NCBI GenBank assembly: GCA_963714645.1
Contig: CAVQQX010000178.1
Location: 1-43,614 of the forward strand
Length of the DNA stretch: 43,614 nucleotides
From: RPQJ01 sp963714645
Lineage (GTDB): Bacteria > Pseudomonadota > Gammaproteobacteria > Steroidobacterales > Steroidobacteraceae
Direction of reading: 5' to 3'
Part shown: piece after piece, positions 7,265-17,784 of the stretch
Layout: each line of letters opens with the position of its first letter
Numbering within the stretch: position 1 is the first letter of the stretch
Translations under genes and position numbers: made by a program
Notes under the pieces: model-generated
The model's database searches: none
What the model was told of the DNA's origin: nothing
The model's input: the letters and a program-made list of their open reading frames with translations, nothing else

Positions 7265-8763
7265 GCGCCACTCGCCGAGCGACCGCGGCCGCCGCGGCGT
7301 CGCCGCCGCTTCGGCTTGTCGCCCCCCGTCGCGTCGGGCGAGCTCGCGCCGCCATCGGCGACTGCAACGGGCGGCGCGACTTCCATCTTCGGGCGCTCGA
7401 CCGCCGGGCTGCGCGGAGAGGGCGCGGACGACCGGCCACCGCCACCTCCCCCCCGACGTTCGCCGCCGCCACCGCGGCGCTCGCCGCCACGCCCGCCGCT
7501 CCTGCCGCTCCTGCCGCCGCCACCGCCATGGCGCGGGCCACTGCTCGCTGCGCCGAAGGGGCGACGTCGCTCGTGTCGCGGCACCGTGATCTCGGCGAGG
7601 AGTTCCTGCACGACGGCGGCGACCGGGATCTTGCGACCGATGTAGTCCTCGATGTCCGGCAGCGACTGCACGTAGTCCTCGCAACCGAGGCTGATCGCGT
7701 CGCCTTCGGCGCCGGCGCGCGCGGTACGGCCGATCCGGTGCACGTAGTCTTCCGGGTCCTGCGGCAGGTCGTAGTTGAAGACGTGGCTCACGTCCGGGAT
7801 GTGCAGGCCGCGCGACGCGACGTCGGTGCCGATCAGGATCGCGAGCTCGCCGCTGTGGAAGTCGCGGATCATGCGCAGGCGCTTGTTCTGCGGGACGTCG
7901 CCCGAGATCGCCTCGGCGTTGAATCCGTTCGCCTTGAGCAGGCCCTCGAGCAGCTCCGCGCCGCGGCGCGTGTTGACGAAGATCATCGTCCTGTGCGGGT
8001 CCATCTGCCGCAGCAGTCCGACCAGCAGGCGCGGTTTCTCGTCCATCGACGGGTAGTAGATGACCTGCCGCACCTGGTCGACCGTCATCTTGTCGGGCTC
8101 GATGCGCACGAGTTCCGGGTCGTTCATGTGCTCGAACGCGAGCTCCAGCACGCGCTGCGCGAGCGTCGCCGAGAACAGCAGGTTCAGCCGCTGGTCGGGC
8201 GGCGGCAGGCGCCGCATGATGTAGCGGATGTCGGCGATGAAGCCGAGGTCGAACATGCGGTCCGCCTCGTCGAGGATCACGACCTGGACCGAGCGCAGGT
8301 CGAAGACGCGCTGCTTGTAGAAGTCGATGAGCCGGCCGGGCGTGCCGATCAGCACGTCGACGCCTTCCTCGAGGATGCGCCGCTGCTTCTCGTAGTCGAC
8401 GCCGCCGAACGCGAGCCCGTGCGAGAGTCCCGTGTACTGGCCGAGGATCTCCGCGTCGTGGTGGATCTGCACCGCGAGCTCGCGCGTGGGCGCAATGATC
8501 AGCGCGCGCGGATGGTTGACGCGCCGCTCGGGCAGCGGCTCGCGCCGCAGCAGCGTCGAGTACATCGCGACGAGGAATGCGGCCGTCTTGCCGGTGCCGG
8601 TCTGTGCCTGGCCCGCGATGTCGAAGCCCGCGAGCGCGCGCGGCAGCGTCTGCGCCTGGATCGGCGTGCAGCGTTCGAAGCCTGCGTCGGCGATGCCGCG
8701 CGCGAGCGCTTCGGGCAGGTGGAGGTGCGTAAATGAAACGTCGGTGAGGTGTGTGTCTGACAT
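7204..8763 (-). CDS. rhlB: DEAD-box ATP-dependent RNA helicase RhlB
   Basis: This 519-residue helicase contains the Q motif (FERCTPIQAQTLP), Walker A (AQTGTGKT), PTREL, GTPGR, DEAD in VVILDEADRMF, SAT, and HRIGRTARAG in the second RecA domain. All are intact. The C-terminal ~120 residues are low-complexity, Gly/Arg-rich (RGG-like) and end in a Lys/Arg cluster and a Pro/Ala tail, typical of the RNA-binding extensions of RhlB/RhlE-type proteins. RhlB assists the RNA degradosome in Gammaproteobacteria. Placement divergent to trxA-rho matches the E. coli rhlB-trxA-rho arrangement and supports the name RhlB over RhlE. Confidence 0.9.
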   Translation of the reverse strand: MSDTHLTDVSFTHLHLPEALARGIADAGFERCTPIQAQTLPRALAGFDIAGQAQTGTGKTAAFLVAMYSTLLRREPLPERRVNHPRALIIAPTRELAVQIHHDAEILGQYTGLSHGLAFGGVDYEKQRRILEEGVDVLIGTPGRLIDFYKQRVFDLRSVQVVILDEADRMFDLGFIADIRYIMRRLPPPDQRLNLLFSATLAQRVLELAFEHMNDPELVRIEPDKMTVDQVRQVIYYPSMDEKPRLLVGLLRQMDPHRTMIFVNTRRGAELLEGLLKANGFNAEAISGDVPQNKRLRMIRDFHSGELAILIGTDVASRGLHIPDVSHVFNYDLPQDPEDYVHRIGRTARAGAEGDAISLGCEDYVQSLPDIEDYIGRKIPVAAVVQELLAEITVPRHERRRPFGAASSGPRHGGGGGRSGRSGGRGGERRGGGGERRGGGGGGRSSAPSPRSPAVERPKMEVAPPVAVADGGASSPDATGGDKPKRRRRRGGRGRSASGAQPDATPAASGEPGPAAPSN

Positions 8764-9070
8764 CGATAGAGAGATAGCCGGGTTGGCCTTGCAAATTGGG
8801 GCAAAGCGGGTTCAAATATCCGCAATCGCGGCTCGATCCGCCCCCGCCAGATGAGTTCGCCGGCCGATCGGGCCTTAAGTCCGGTCCTCCCTTGCCGGCG
8901 ACCTGGCACCAGCAACGGATTCCCTTCGAACCCCAAACAACGCAGCAATCCCGATAGTTTGCACTACGCGGAACCCGCCGTCATCCCGATCACCGGGGAC
9001 GCCATCCACCTTTCGACCGAAGTGACCACCTTGCCCAATCATTCCCTTACGCCAGCGGAGGTACTCTCTG
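8764..9070. promoter_or_regulatory. Divergent intergenic region rhlB / trxA
   Basis: This 307-base region separates the rhlB and trxA starts and must hold both promoters. A GGAGGT box at 9057-9062 lies 8 bases before the trxA GTG and decides that start. I see no convincing -35/-10 pair, operator palindrome or small ORF. Confidence 0.4.
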
Positions 9071-9393
9071 GTGAGCCAGCAGATCGTCCACGTCTCCGAC
9101 TCGAGCTTCGAGCAGGACGTGATCAATTCCAGCGTTCCCGTCCTCCTGGACTTCTGGGCTGAGTGGTGCGGACCATGCAAGATGATCGCACCGATACTGG
9201 ACCAGATAGCGGCGGAGTACGCGGGGAAGGTCCTCGTCGCGAAGATGAACGTGGACGAGAACCCCAGAACCCCAATGAAGTTCAACGTCCGCGGCATCCC
9301 GACTCTGATTCTTTTCAAGGGCGGCAAGGCCGAGGGCCAGAAGATCGGCGCGGTCCGCAAGGCCGACGTCGCGGCTTTCCTGGACAGCAACCT

Positions 9394-9397
<4 letters not shown>
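9071..9397 (+). CDS. trxA: Thioredoxin TrxA
   Basis: This 108-residue cytoplasmic thioredoxin has the redox site WAEWCGPCK (Cys33 and Cys36), the buried Asp27 in LLDFW, and the cis-Pro loop GIPTLILFKGG. It reduces disulfides in ribonucleotide reductase, PAPS reductase and other targets. GTG 9071 is preceded by GGAGGT. Its TGA stop overlaps the GTG of the next frame (GTGA at 9394-9397), which continues into rho, so TrxA and Rho may be translationally coupled. Confidence 0.96.
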
Positions 9398-10828
<1,431 letters not shown>

Positions 10829-10841
10829 CCGTCGTGGCGGA

Positions 10842-11753
10842 TTGACCGGGCGACACCAAGACCATCGAGTCCGCGGCATCGTGGCGATGCTGCTCGCCGT
10901 CGCCGTATTCGCGGCGATGGATGCCTGCCTGAAGCTGCTCTCGGAGCACTACCCGGTGCTGCAGGTGGCTTTCTTCCGCGGGGCCGCGGCCCTGCCGTTC
11001 ATCCTGTTGCCCACGCTCGCGCGGGGCCGGCTCGCGCGCCTGCGGCCGACGAATTTCCGGCTGCACCTGGTGCGCGGGGCGCTCGCGATCGCGATGCTCG
11101 CGAGCTTCGTGCTCGCCGTGCGCGAATCCTCGCTCGCCTCGACCTACTCGATCTTCATGTGCGCGCCGCTGCTGGTGGCTGCGCTCTCCGCGCCCGTGCT
11201 CGGCGAGAAGGTCGCCGGGGCCCAGTGGGGCGCGATCGCAGTCGGTCTCGCCGGTGTGCTGCTGATGCTCAAGCCGGGCGCCGGGCAGTGGGCTGGCGTC
11301 GGCGCGCTCTGGGCCGCGGTCGCGCTGGTCATGTACACGCTCTCGGTGCTGACGCTCAGGATCCTCGCGCGCTCGGACAGCAACGAGAGCATGGTGTTCT
11401 GGTTCACGGCGATGCTGGCCCTGGGCGCGGGTGTGCTCGCGCTGCCGTCCTGGCGTCCGCCGCAGTTCGAGCATCTCGGCTGGTTGGCGGGCGTGGGTCT
11501 CTGCGGCGCGCTCGGCCAGTACCTGATCACGGTGGCGTTTCGCGCCGCGCCGGCTGCCGTCGTGAGCCCGTTCGAATACACGGCGCTCATCTGGGGCGTG
11601 ACGCTCGACGTGTTCGTCTGGGGGGTGTGGCCCGACGCGATCACCTGGCTCGGCGGCACGATCGTGATCGGCGCCGGGCTCTACGTGGTCGTGCGCGAAG
11701 GGCGGGCCGCGACCGGCGCACCGCTGGTCCCGGATCGGCCACCACCGCCCTAG
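10842..11753 (+). CDS. DMT-superfamily (EamA) exporter
   Basis: This 303-residue membrane protein has about ten hydrophobic helices in two EamA repeats (first around GIVAMLLAVAVFAAMDACLK, second around GVGALWAAVALVMYTLSVLT). The drug/metabolite transporter signature near the second repeat end is present (AAVVSPFEYTALIWGV). The substrate cannot be read from sequence. The start is uncertain: TTG 10842, GTG 10881 and ATG 10887 are all in frame, and none has a strong ribosome site. It begins just after rho and converges on the FG-GAP gene. Confidence 0.82.
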   Translation: MTGRHQDHRVRGIVAMLLAVAVFAAMDACLKLLSEHYPVLQVAFFRGAAALPFILLPTLARGRLARLRPTNFRLHLVRGALAIAMLASFVLAVRESSLASTYSIFMCAPLLVAALSAPVLGEKVAGAQWGAIAVGLAGVLLMLKPGAGQWAGVGALWAAVALVMYTLSVLTLRILARSDSNESMVFWFTAMLALGAGVLALPSWRPPQFEHLGWLAGVGLCGALGQYLITVAFRAAPAAVVSPFEYTALIWGVTLDVFVWGVWPDAITWLGGTIVIGAGLYVVVREGRAATGAPLVPDRPPPP

Positions 11754-11769
11754 CGCTGGCCGCGTCGCA

Positions 11770-14197
11770 TCAAGTGCAGGGCTTCTGCGTCTGCAGGTCG
11801 AACGGGGGCGTCACCGCCTTGCGGAACGGCCCGACGAGGATCTTCTGCCCCGCCGGCGCGGTGATCCGGATGCAGCCGCTCGCGCCGTCCTGCGTCATGA
11901 AGTTGATGCCGTCCAGGTTGGTGTTGCGCGTATCGAGGTCGAACGTGAACTGCTTCGAGCCCGAAGGTCCACGTCACCTTGTCGGCATCGGTCGTGCCGA
12001 CCTCGCGCACGTACTGGAACGCCGAGCCGGAACTCACCGAGCCTTTGTAGTTCACCACGCCGCCGCCGGCCGTGGCCTTGAAGCGCCACTCGCCGGTCGG
12101 ACAGTCGCGCCACAGGAAGACCGCGCGGTCGTTCGATGCATCGATCGACGGGGCGCCGCAGGCATAGACGGGAGCCACACCGAGGCTCGCCGTGGCGAGG
12201 CCACCGGATTCCTGTATCCGGTACAACCTGTTCGTCGCGACGCTGTTGAAGTTCTGCACGGCGCCGCTCGGCCACTCGACCCGCAGCGTGACGCTGCTCG
12301 CGCTGCCCAGGCCGAAGTGCGACCGCTTGTGGTCCTGCGACCAGCGATGGTACTGGCCGTTCTGCACGCGCATCTGCGTCACGCCGCCGGCGGTCGCATA
12401 GACCCGCGCACCGGTCGCGTCGCGGTCCGACTGCGCACCCACCAGGTCGACCTCGACCCAGCGCTTGCCGTTGCCCTTGTTGCGGAAGAGCTTGTTCTTG
12501 CCGCCGAAGCCGAGCGGCCGCAGGTTGAAGCCATTGGTCACGAACAGGTCGACGAACCCGTCGACGTTGTAGTCGGCGCTCACGACGGAATCGGCGGTGC
12601 CCGCGCCGCTGCCGACCGCGACGCCCACCGGGCCCACGGCGCCGCCGGCGCCGGCGAGCTTGCGGAAACTCGCTCCGCCCAGGTTCTCGTACAGGATGTT
12701 CGGCAAGTTGCTCGCTCCGGTGCGGCAGGCGAGATACAGGTCGACGTCCATGTCGTTGTCGAAGTCGGCGGCGGTCGCACTCACGCACTGCACGGGCGCG
12801 TCGAGGTCCGCACGCACGGTCTCGTCGATGAAGCCGCCGGAACGGTTCATCAGCAGCGTCGGCCGCGACGCGCTGTCGCTCGTCCAGAAGCCGGTGCCGG
12901 TCAGCCCGCTGATGGAGGCCGTCGAATCGACGACCAGGTAGGCCTCGCTGAAGACGTTGGGGCTCGACGAGTTGAGCTTGGTCTGCAGCACCAGCGTCCA
13001 GCGCTTGGCCGCGGCGTCGTAGCCGATTTGCATCACGGGGATGTCCGCCTGGACTTCCGGCGGCAGCGGCATGTTGCGCACGGAGGTGTCTGCGGGGTCG
13101 AGCGTGAACGTGCTGCTGGCCGGGTGCCGCGCGCCGGCCCCGATCTCGATGCGCGTGAGGTCCGTCTGCGACTCCTCTTCCTGCTTGTTCCAGTCGATCT
13201 TGAAGGTGACCTTGCCGCTGGTCACGAACCGGAAGCCCTTGGTGCCGCCGGTGAGCTGCGACTCGAAGTGCGTGGAGCTGCCCGGCACGACCGCGGCGGG
13301 GCGCAATTGTCCACCACCGAGCACGAACAGGTCCTGGCGACCGTCGTTGTCGAAATCGGCCAGCACGGAATCGACCGTCGTCCGCACCGCCGGCAGGAAG
13401 CCCGCCGGGCTCGCCTTGTCGTAGACCTTCTGCCAGGGGAACGGCTGGACGTTGTAGATCTTCTGCGGGAACGAGGCCTCGTCGGAACAGACGAAGTCGA
13501 GGTTGCCGTCGTTGGTGACGTCGAGCAGCTGCCCGTAATGATGGCGCGTGCAGAGCGACTTCACGTCGGTGGTCGTCTCGGTGAAGTGGCCGAGCGGACC
13601 CTGGCGGTAGACCTTCGTGACGCCGCCGTACTGGGTCATCGCGAAATCGATCAGCTTGTCACCGTCGTAGTCGAACCAGACCGGCAACCGGCCGCCGAGG
13701 TTGGTGGTCGTGAGCCCGCGCTGGGTCGTCCGGTCGACCAGCCGGGCGGACTCGTTCACGAGCAACTGGCTCAGGTTGCCGGTGCCGGCGCTGACCAGCA
13801 GGTCCTGGTCGCCGTCGTTGTCGAAATCGGCCCAGCTCGCGCCGTGCGTGTCCGCCTTCGGGCGGTTGCGCCAGGTGAGCACCTGCGCTGCCGTCTGGAA
13901 GAACTTGCCGTTGCGCATGTTCAGGTACATGCCCGGCTGCTGGCGATGGTTACTGATGAACAGGTCGGGATAACCGTCGCCGTCGAGATCGCCCCAGGAC
14001 GCACCGTAGCTCTCGCCCGCGCGCGTCACGCCCGCCGATCCCGACACGTCCGCGAACGCGATCTGCGCCACGGCCGTCCCGCCGGCCATCGGCGCAAGAC
14101 CGAGCACGATGAGTTGCAGCGCAAGCGACGGGCGCGGACGGGGGAACGACGGCGCGTGCCGGCCGTGCTGCGTGCGGTGAAAAAAAAGTCTGTTCAT
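11770..14197 (-). CDS. Secreted FG-GAP/VCBS repeat protein with ASPIC/UnbV domain, one-base frameshift
   Basis: An N-terminal signal peptide (basic start, hydrophobic LALQLIVLGLAPMAGG, then AVAQ) is followed by about seven FG-GAP-type calcium-binding repeats, for example DLDGDGYPD, DFDNDGDQD, DYDGDKLID, DVTNDGNLD, DFDNDGRQD, DFDNDMDVD and DYNVDGFVD. They are interrupted by a ~130-residue non-repeat insert, then an ASPIC/UnbV domain (WVEVDLVGAQSDRDATGARV) and a C-terminal module. Near the end an extra base at about 11959 shifts the frame. Removing it restores the reading GSKQFTFDLDTRNTNLDG and a natural end QTQKPCT with stop at 11770-11772. Start 14197 has AAGGA ten bases upstream. The role is probably extracellular binding or adhesion, by fold only. 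Confidence 0.85.
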
Positions 14198-14373
14198 GAG
14201 CCGACGTCCTTGTGAGCCCCGGCGCAGAATCGCACCGGCCGGCAGGGAGCGGCAATGGACGGTCCCGGCACGATGCGGGGAGGAACCGGCCTACACGGCG
14301 TCGCCCCGGGCCTGCCGGCGGGACGCGGATTTGGGAGCGTAAGCGGAGTGGGCGCTGACGGCGAAGCGAGCCT

Positions 14374-15666
14374 TCAGCCCGCCCTTTCCTCCCGTGCTAT
14401 CGCGCGATAGCCGATGTCGCGCCGGAATTGCCGGCCTGTGTAATCAACGGCTTGGGCGAGGACGTAGGCCTGGCGTTGCGCCTCGCGAACGGTTGCGCCC
14501 AGTCCGACCGCGCAGAACACCCGGCCCCCGTGCGTCACCACGCGCCCGGCTGCATCGATGGTGGTGCCCGCGTGGAAAATCTTTCCCGGCAAGGTCGCGG
14601 CGTCGTCGAGGCCGCGCACTTCGTCGCCCTGGCGTGCCGACTCCGGGTAACCGCCTGCTGCGAGGACGACGCCGACAGCTGCGCGAGGGTCCCAGTCGAC
14701 GTCGATTGCGTCGAGTCGTCCGTCGAAGGCGGCATCGCAGAGCGTCGTCAGGTCCGTCCGCAGGCGACTCAGGATCGGCTGTGCCTCCGGGTCGCCGAAA
14801 CGGCAGTTGAACTCGAGCACGTTCGGGGTGCCGTCCACGTCGATCATCACCCCGGCGTACAGGAAGCCGAAATACGGCGTCCCTTCGCGCGCCAGCGCGG
14901 CGACGGTCGGTTCCATGACTTCCCGCATGATCCGCTGGTGGATCGCAGGCGTGACGACGGGCGCCGGCGAATACGCGCCCATGCCGCCGGTGTTCGGGCC
15001 CCGGTCGCCGTCGAGCAGGCGCTTGTGGTCCTGCGAGGTGGCGAGCGGCAGCACGTGGCGCCCGTCGACCATCGCGATGAAGCTTGCTTCCTCGCCCTCG
15101 AGGAAGGCCTCCACCACGACCTTCTCGCCGGCCGGGCCGAACCGGCCCGCGAACATCGCCTGCGCCGTTTCCACCGCGGCCTCGGTCGATTCGGAGATCA
15201 CTACGCCTTTGCCGGCCGCGAGACCGTCGGCCTTCACCACGAGCGGCGCGCGTTGCGCACGCACCCAGGCGGCGTCGAAGTCCGTGCGCGTGAAGGTGGC
15301 GTACGCGGCCGTCGGAATGCCATGCCGGCGCAGGAAATCCTTGGTGAACGCCTTCGATCCCTCGAGCCGGGCCGCGAGGCGGCTCGGCCCGAAGCACCGC
15401 AGCCCCGCCGCGGCGAACGCGTCGCAGACGCCGATCACGAGCGGGGCCTCGGGCCCGACGATCGTCAGGTCGATCCGTCGGTCGTTCGCGAACTCGAGCA
15501 GGCGCGGCACGTCGTCGGCCGCGATGTCGACGTTGGACGTCCCCGGTTCGAGTCGCGTGCCCGCGTTACCGGGTGCGACGAAGACTTCGGTCACGCGCGG
15601 CGACTGCGCGACTTTCCACGCGAGCGCGTGTTCGCGTCCGCCCGAACCGATGATGAGTACCTTCAT
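14374..15666 (-). CDS. purD: Phosphoribosylamine-glycine ligase PurD
   Basis: PurD catalyses the second step of purine synthesis, ATP-dependent ligation of glycine to phosphoribosylamine. This 430-residue protein shows the N-terminal Rossmann signature MKVLIIGSGGREHALAWK, the ATP-grasp glycine loop VKADGLAAGKGVVI and the metal/ATP motif NVLEFNCRFGDPEAQP. ATG 15666 starts exactly at the canonical N-terminus. The in-frame codons further upstream are not PurD. It follows purH with a 122-base gap, the usual purH-purD order. Confidence 0.97.
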   Translation of the reverse strand: MKVLIIGSGGREHALAWKVAQSPRVTEVFVAPGNAGTRLEPGTSNVDIAADDVPRLLEFANDRRIDLTIVGPEAPLVIGVCDAFAAAGLRCFGPSRLAARLEGSKAFTKDFLRRHGIPTAAYATFTRTDFDAAWVRAQRAPLVVKADGLAAGKGVVISESTEAAVETAQAMFAGRFGPAGEKVVVEAFLEGEEASFIAMVDGRHVLPLATSQDHKRLLDGDRGPNTGGMGAYSPAPVVTPAIHQRIMREVMEPTVAALAREGTPYFGFLYAGVMIDVDGTPNVLEFNCRFGDPEAQPILSRLRTDLTTLCDAAFDGRLDAIDVDWDPRAAVGVVLAAGGYPESARQGDEVRGLDDAATLPGKIFHAGTTIDAAGRVVTHGGRVFCAVGLGATVREAQRQAYVLAQAVDYTGRQFRRDIGYRAIAREERAG

Positions 15667-15788
15667 GTCGCAGCCAGGCGGGAGACCAGTGAACGTTGGA
15701 CAGTGATCAGCAAATAGAGAGAACCGAAGGTCGCATTGCGAACCGAGCATTCGTTTCCCTGCCGTCCGCCATGCACTATCCACTCCGC

Positions 15789-17372
15789 TCAGTGGCGGAA
15801 ATGCCTCATGCCCGTCAATACCATCGCGAGGCCGTGCTCGTCGGCGGCGGCGATGACTTCGGCGTCGCGCTTGGAACCGCCCGGCTGGATCACCGAGCGG
15901 ACGCCCTGCTCCGCGGCCGCGTCGAGCCCGTCGCGGAACGGGAAGAACGCGTCCGATGCCAGCGCGGAACCCGTGGGGTCGAGCCCCGCGTCGCGCGCCT
16001 TCATCGCGGCGATGCGAGTGCTGTAGACGCGACTCATCTGGCCCGCACCGATGCCGACCGTCATGCCGTCCTTGACGAACACGATGGCATTGGACTTCAC
16101 GTATTTGCAGACCTGCCAGGCGAACAGCAGGTCGGCCATCTCCGCGTCGTCGGGTGCGCGGCGCGTGACCACCTGCAGGTCGGCGCGCTCGACCATGCCC
16201 AGGTCGCGCGACTGCAGCAGCAGGCCGCCGTTGACGCTGCGCAGCTCGACGCGGCTGTTGCTCGGCGTGAGCGGGCCGGTCACGAGCAGGCGCACGTTCT
16301 CCTTCCGCGCGCAGGTCTCGCGCGCCTCGCGATCCACCGAAGGCGCGACGATCACCTCGACGAACTGGCGCTCGACCACGGCGGAGGCGGTCTCGGCGTC
16401 GAGCGGGCGATTGAACGCGATGATGCCGCCGAAAGCCGAGGTCGGGTCGGTGCGGTAGGCGCGGTCGTACGCCTCGCGGATCGTGGTGGCGACGGCGACG
16501 CCGCAGGGATTGGCGTGCTTGACGATCACGCACGCGGGCGCGGAGAACTGCCGCACGCACTCGAGGGCGGTGTCCGCGTCGGCCAGGTTGTTGAACGAGA
16601 GGTCCTTGCCCTGCAGCTGCGAGGCCGCGCCGATGCTCGCGCCCTGCGCGTCGATCGCGACGTAGAACGCCGCGTGCTGGTGCGGGTTCTCGCCGTAGCG
16701 CAGGTCGAGACGCTTGCGGAACTGCAGCGGAAGCAGGTCGGGAAAACTGGACGCCGCCGCCGACGTGGCAGCGCCGGTCGCGCGCGCGGCCCGCGCGAGA
16801 TAGGAGGCGACCGTCGCGTCGTACTGCGCCGTTTGCGTGTACGCCTTGGTCGCAAGGTGCAGCCGTGTCGCGTCGCTCAGCGCGCCGTCTTCGCGGTCCA
16901 TCTCCGCGAGCACCGCGCCGTAATCGAGCGGATCGACCACGACCGCGACGTGTGCGTGGTTCTTGGCGGCGGCGCGCACCAGGGCAGGCCCGCCGATGTC
17001 GATGTTCTCGACGGCGTCCTCGAAGGTGCAGCCCGGCTTCGCGATCGTCGCCGCGAACGGGTACAGGTTGACGACGACGAGGTCGATCGGCTCGATGCCG
17101 TGCTGCTGCATCACGGCGTCGTCGACGCCGCGCCGGCCGAGGAGCCCGCCGTGGATCTTCGGGTGCAGCGTCTTGACACGCCCGTCCATGATCTCCGGGA
17201 ATCCCGTCACGCTCGAGACGTCGAGCGCCTCGATGCCGTCGCAGCGCAGCAGCTTCGCGGTGCCGCCGGTCGAGAGGATCACGACGCCGCGACGCGCGAG
17301 TTCGTGCGCGAAATCGAGCAGTCCTTCCTTGTTTGAAACGCTGAGCAGTGCGCGCCGGACGGTCGGGTTCAC
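15789..17372 (-). CDS. purH: Bifunctional AICAR transformylase / IMP cyclohydrolase PurH
   Basis: PurH performs the last two steps to IMP. The N-terminal IMPCH domain (residues 1 to ~200) begins RRALLSVSNKEGLLDFAHEL and holds KTLHPKIHGGLLGRR and VVVNLYPF. The C-terminal transformylase domain carries RYGENPHQHAAFY, VKHANPCGVAVA and SDAFFPFRDG. The 527-residue length and uninterrupted frame indicate an intact gene. The start lies 6 bases past the fis stop, so dusB-fis-purH-purD reads as one unit, as in Pseudomonas. Confidence 0.97.
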   Translation of the reverse strand: MNPTVRRALLSVSNKEGLLDFAHELARRGVVILSTGGTAKLLRCDGIEALDVSSVTGFPEIMDGRVKTLHPKIHGGLLGRRGVDDAVMQQHGIEPIDLVVVNLYPFAATIAKPGCTFEDAVENIDIGGPALVRAAAKNHAHVAVVVDPLDYGAVLAEMDREDGALSDATRLHLATKAYTQTAQYDATVASYLARAARATGAATSAAASSFPDLLPLQFRKRLDLRYGENPHQHAAFYVAIDAQGASIGAASQLQGKDLSFNNLADADTALECVRQFSAPACVIVKHANPCGVAVATTIREAYDRAYRTDPTSAFGGIIAFNRPLDAETASAVVERQFVEVIVAPSVDREARETCARKENVRLLVTGPLTPSNSRVELRSVNGGLLLQSRDLGMVERADLQVVTRRAPDDAEMADLLFAWQVCKYVKSNAIVFVKDGMTVGIGAGQMSRVYSTRIAAMKARDAGLDPTGSALASDAFFPFRDGLDAAAEQGVRSVIQPGGSKRDAEVIAAADEHGLAMVLTGMRHFRH

Positions 17373-17378
17373 GCAGCG

Positions 17379-17717
17379 TCAGCCTTCGATGCCGTACACG
17401 CGCAGCTTCTTGCGCAGCGTGCCCCGGTTGATGCCGAGGATGTCCGCCGCGCGGCTCTGGTTGCCGGCCGAATAATCGAGCACCGCACGCAACAGCGGTT
17501 CCTCGACTTCGCGCAGCACCAGGTCGTAAAGGTGGCCCGGAGCATGGCCGTTCAGGCTGGTGAAGTAGTCGCCGAGCGCCTGCTCCGTCAGCGACCGCAG
17601 CGGCACGCTGCGGCCATGTCCGTTGCCATTGCCATTGCCGTGGTGGAGATGCCCCGCGGAAAGCCTCTGCTCGCGCCGGCTGCGGGAGGAGGAAGTCTTC
17701 TTGCTGCGCGCCGCCAT
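17379..17717 (-). CDS. fis: DNA-binding nucleoid protein Fis
   Basis: This 112-residue Fis homologue has the C-terminal helix-turn-helix NQSRAADILGINRGTLRKKL and the preceding dimer helix LYDLVLREVEEPLLRAVLDY. Fis bends DNA and tunes growth-rate-dependent promoters. E. coli Fis has 98 residues. Here the N-terminus is replaced by a Ser/Arg/Lys-rich start (MAARSKKTSSSRSRREQR) and a His/Gly/Asn run HHGNGNGNGHGR encoded by near-perfect hexanucleotide repeats around 17625-17642. Position directly after dusB is the classical dusB-fis arrangement. Confidence 0.92.
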   Translation of the reverse strand: MAARSKKTSSSRSRREQRLSAGHLHHGNGNGNGHGRSVPLRSLTEQALGDYFTSLNGHAPGHLYDLVLREVEEPLLRAVLDYSAGNQSRAADILGINRGTLRKKLRVYGIEG

Positions 17718-17784
17718 GCCGTCGCCGTCCTCTGTTTGTTCGACTCTTCTCGTACGTCCGCTGGTTCGTGCGACGCGCGAAGTG

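Noticed and set aside
11159..14215. Very long plus-strand open frame opposite the FG-GAP gene
   Set aside because: It is an antisense shadow: Arg/Ala/Gly-rich, no motifs, no ribosome site. The minus-strand reading has clear domains.
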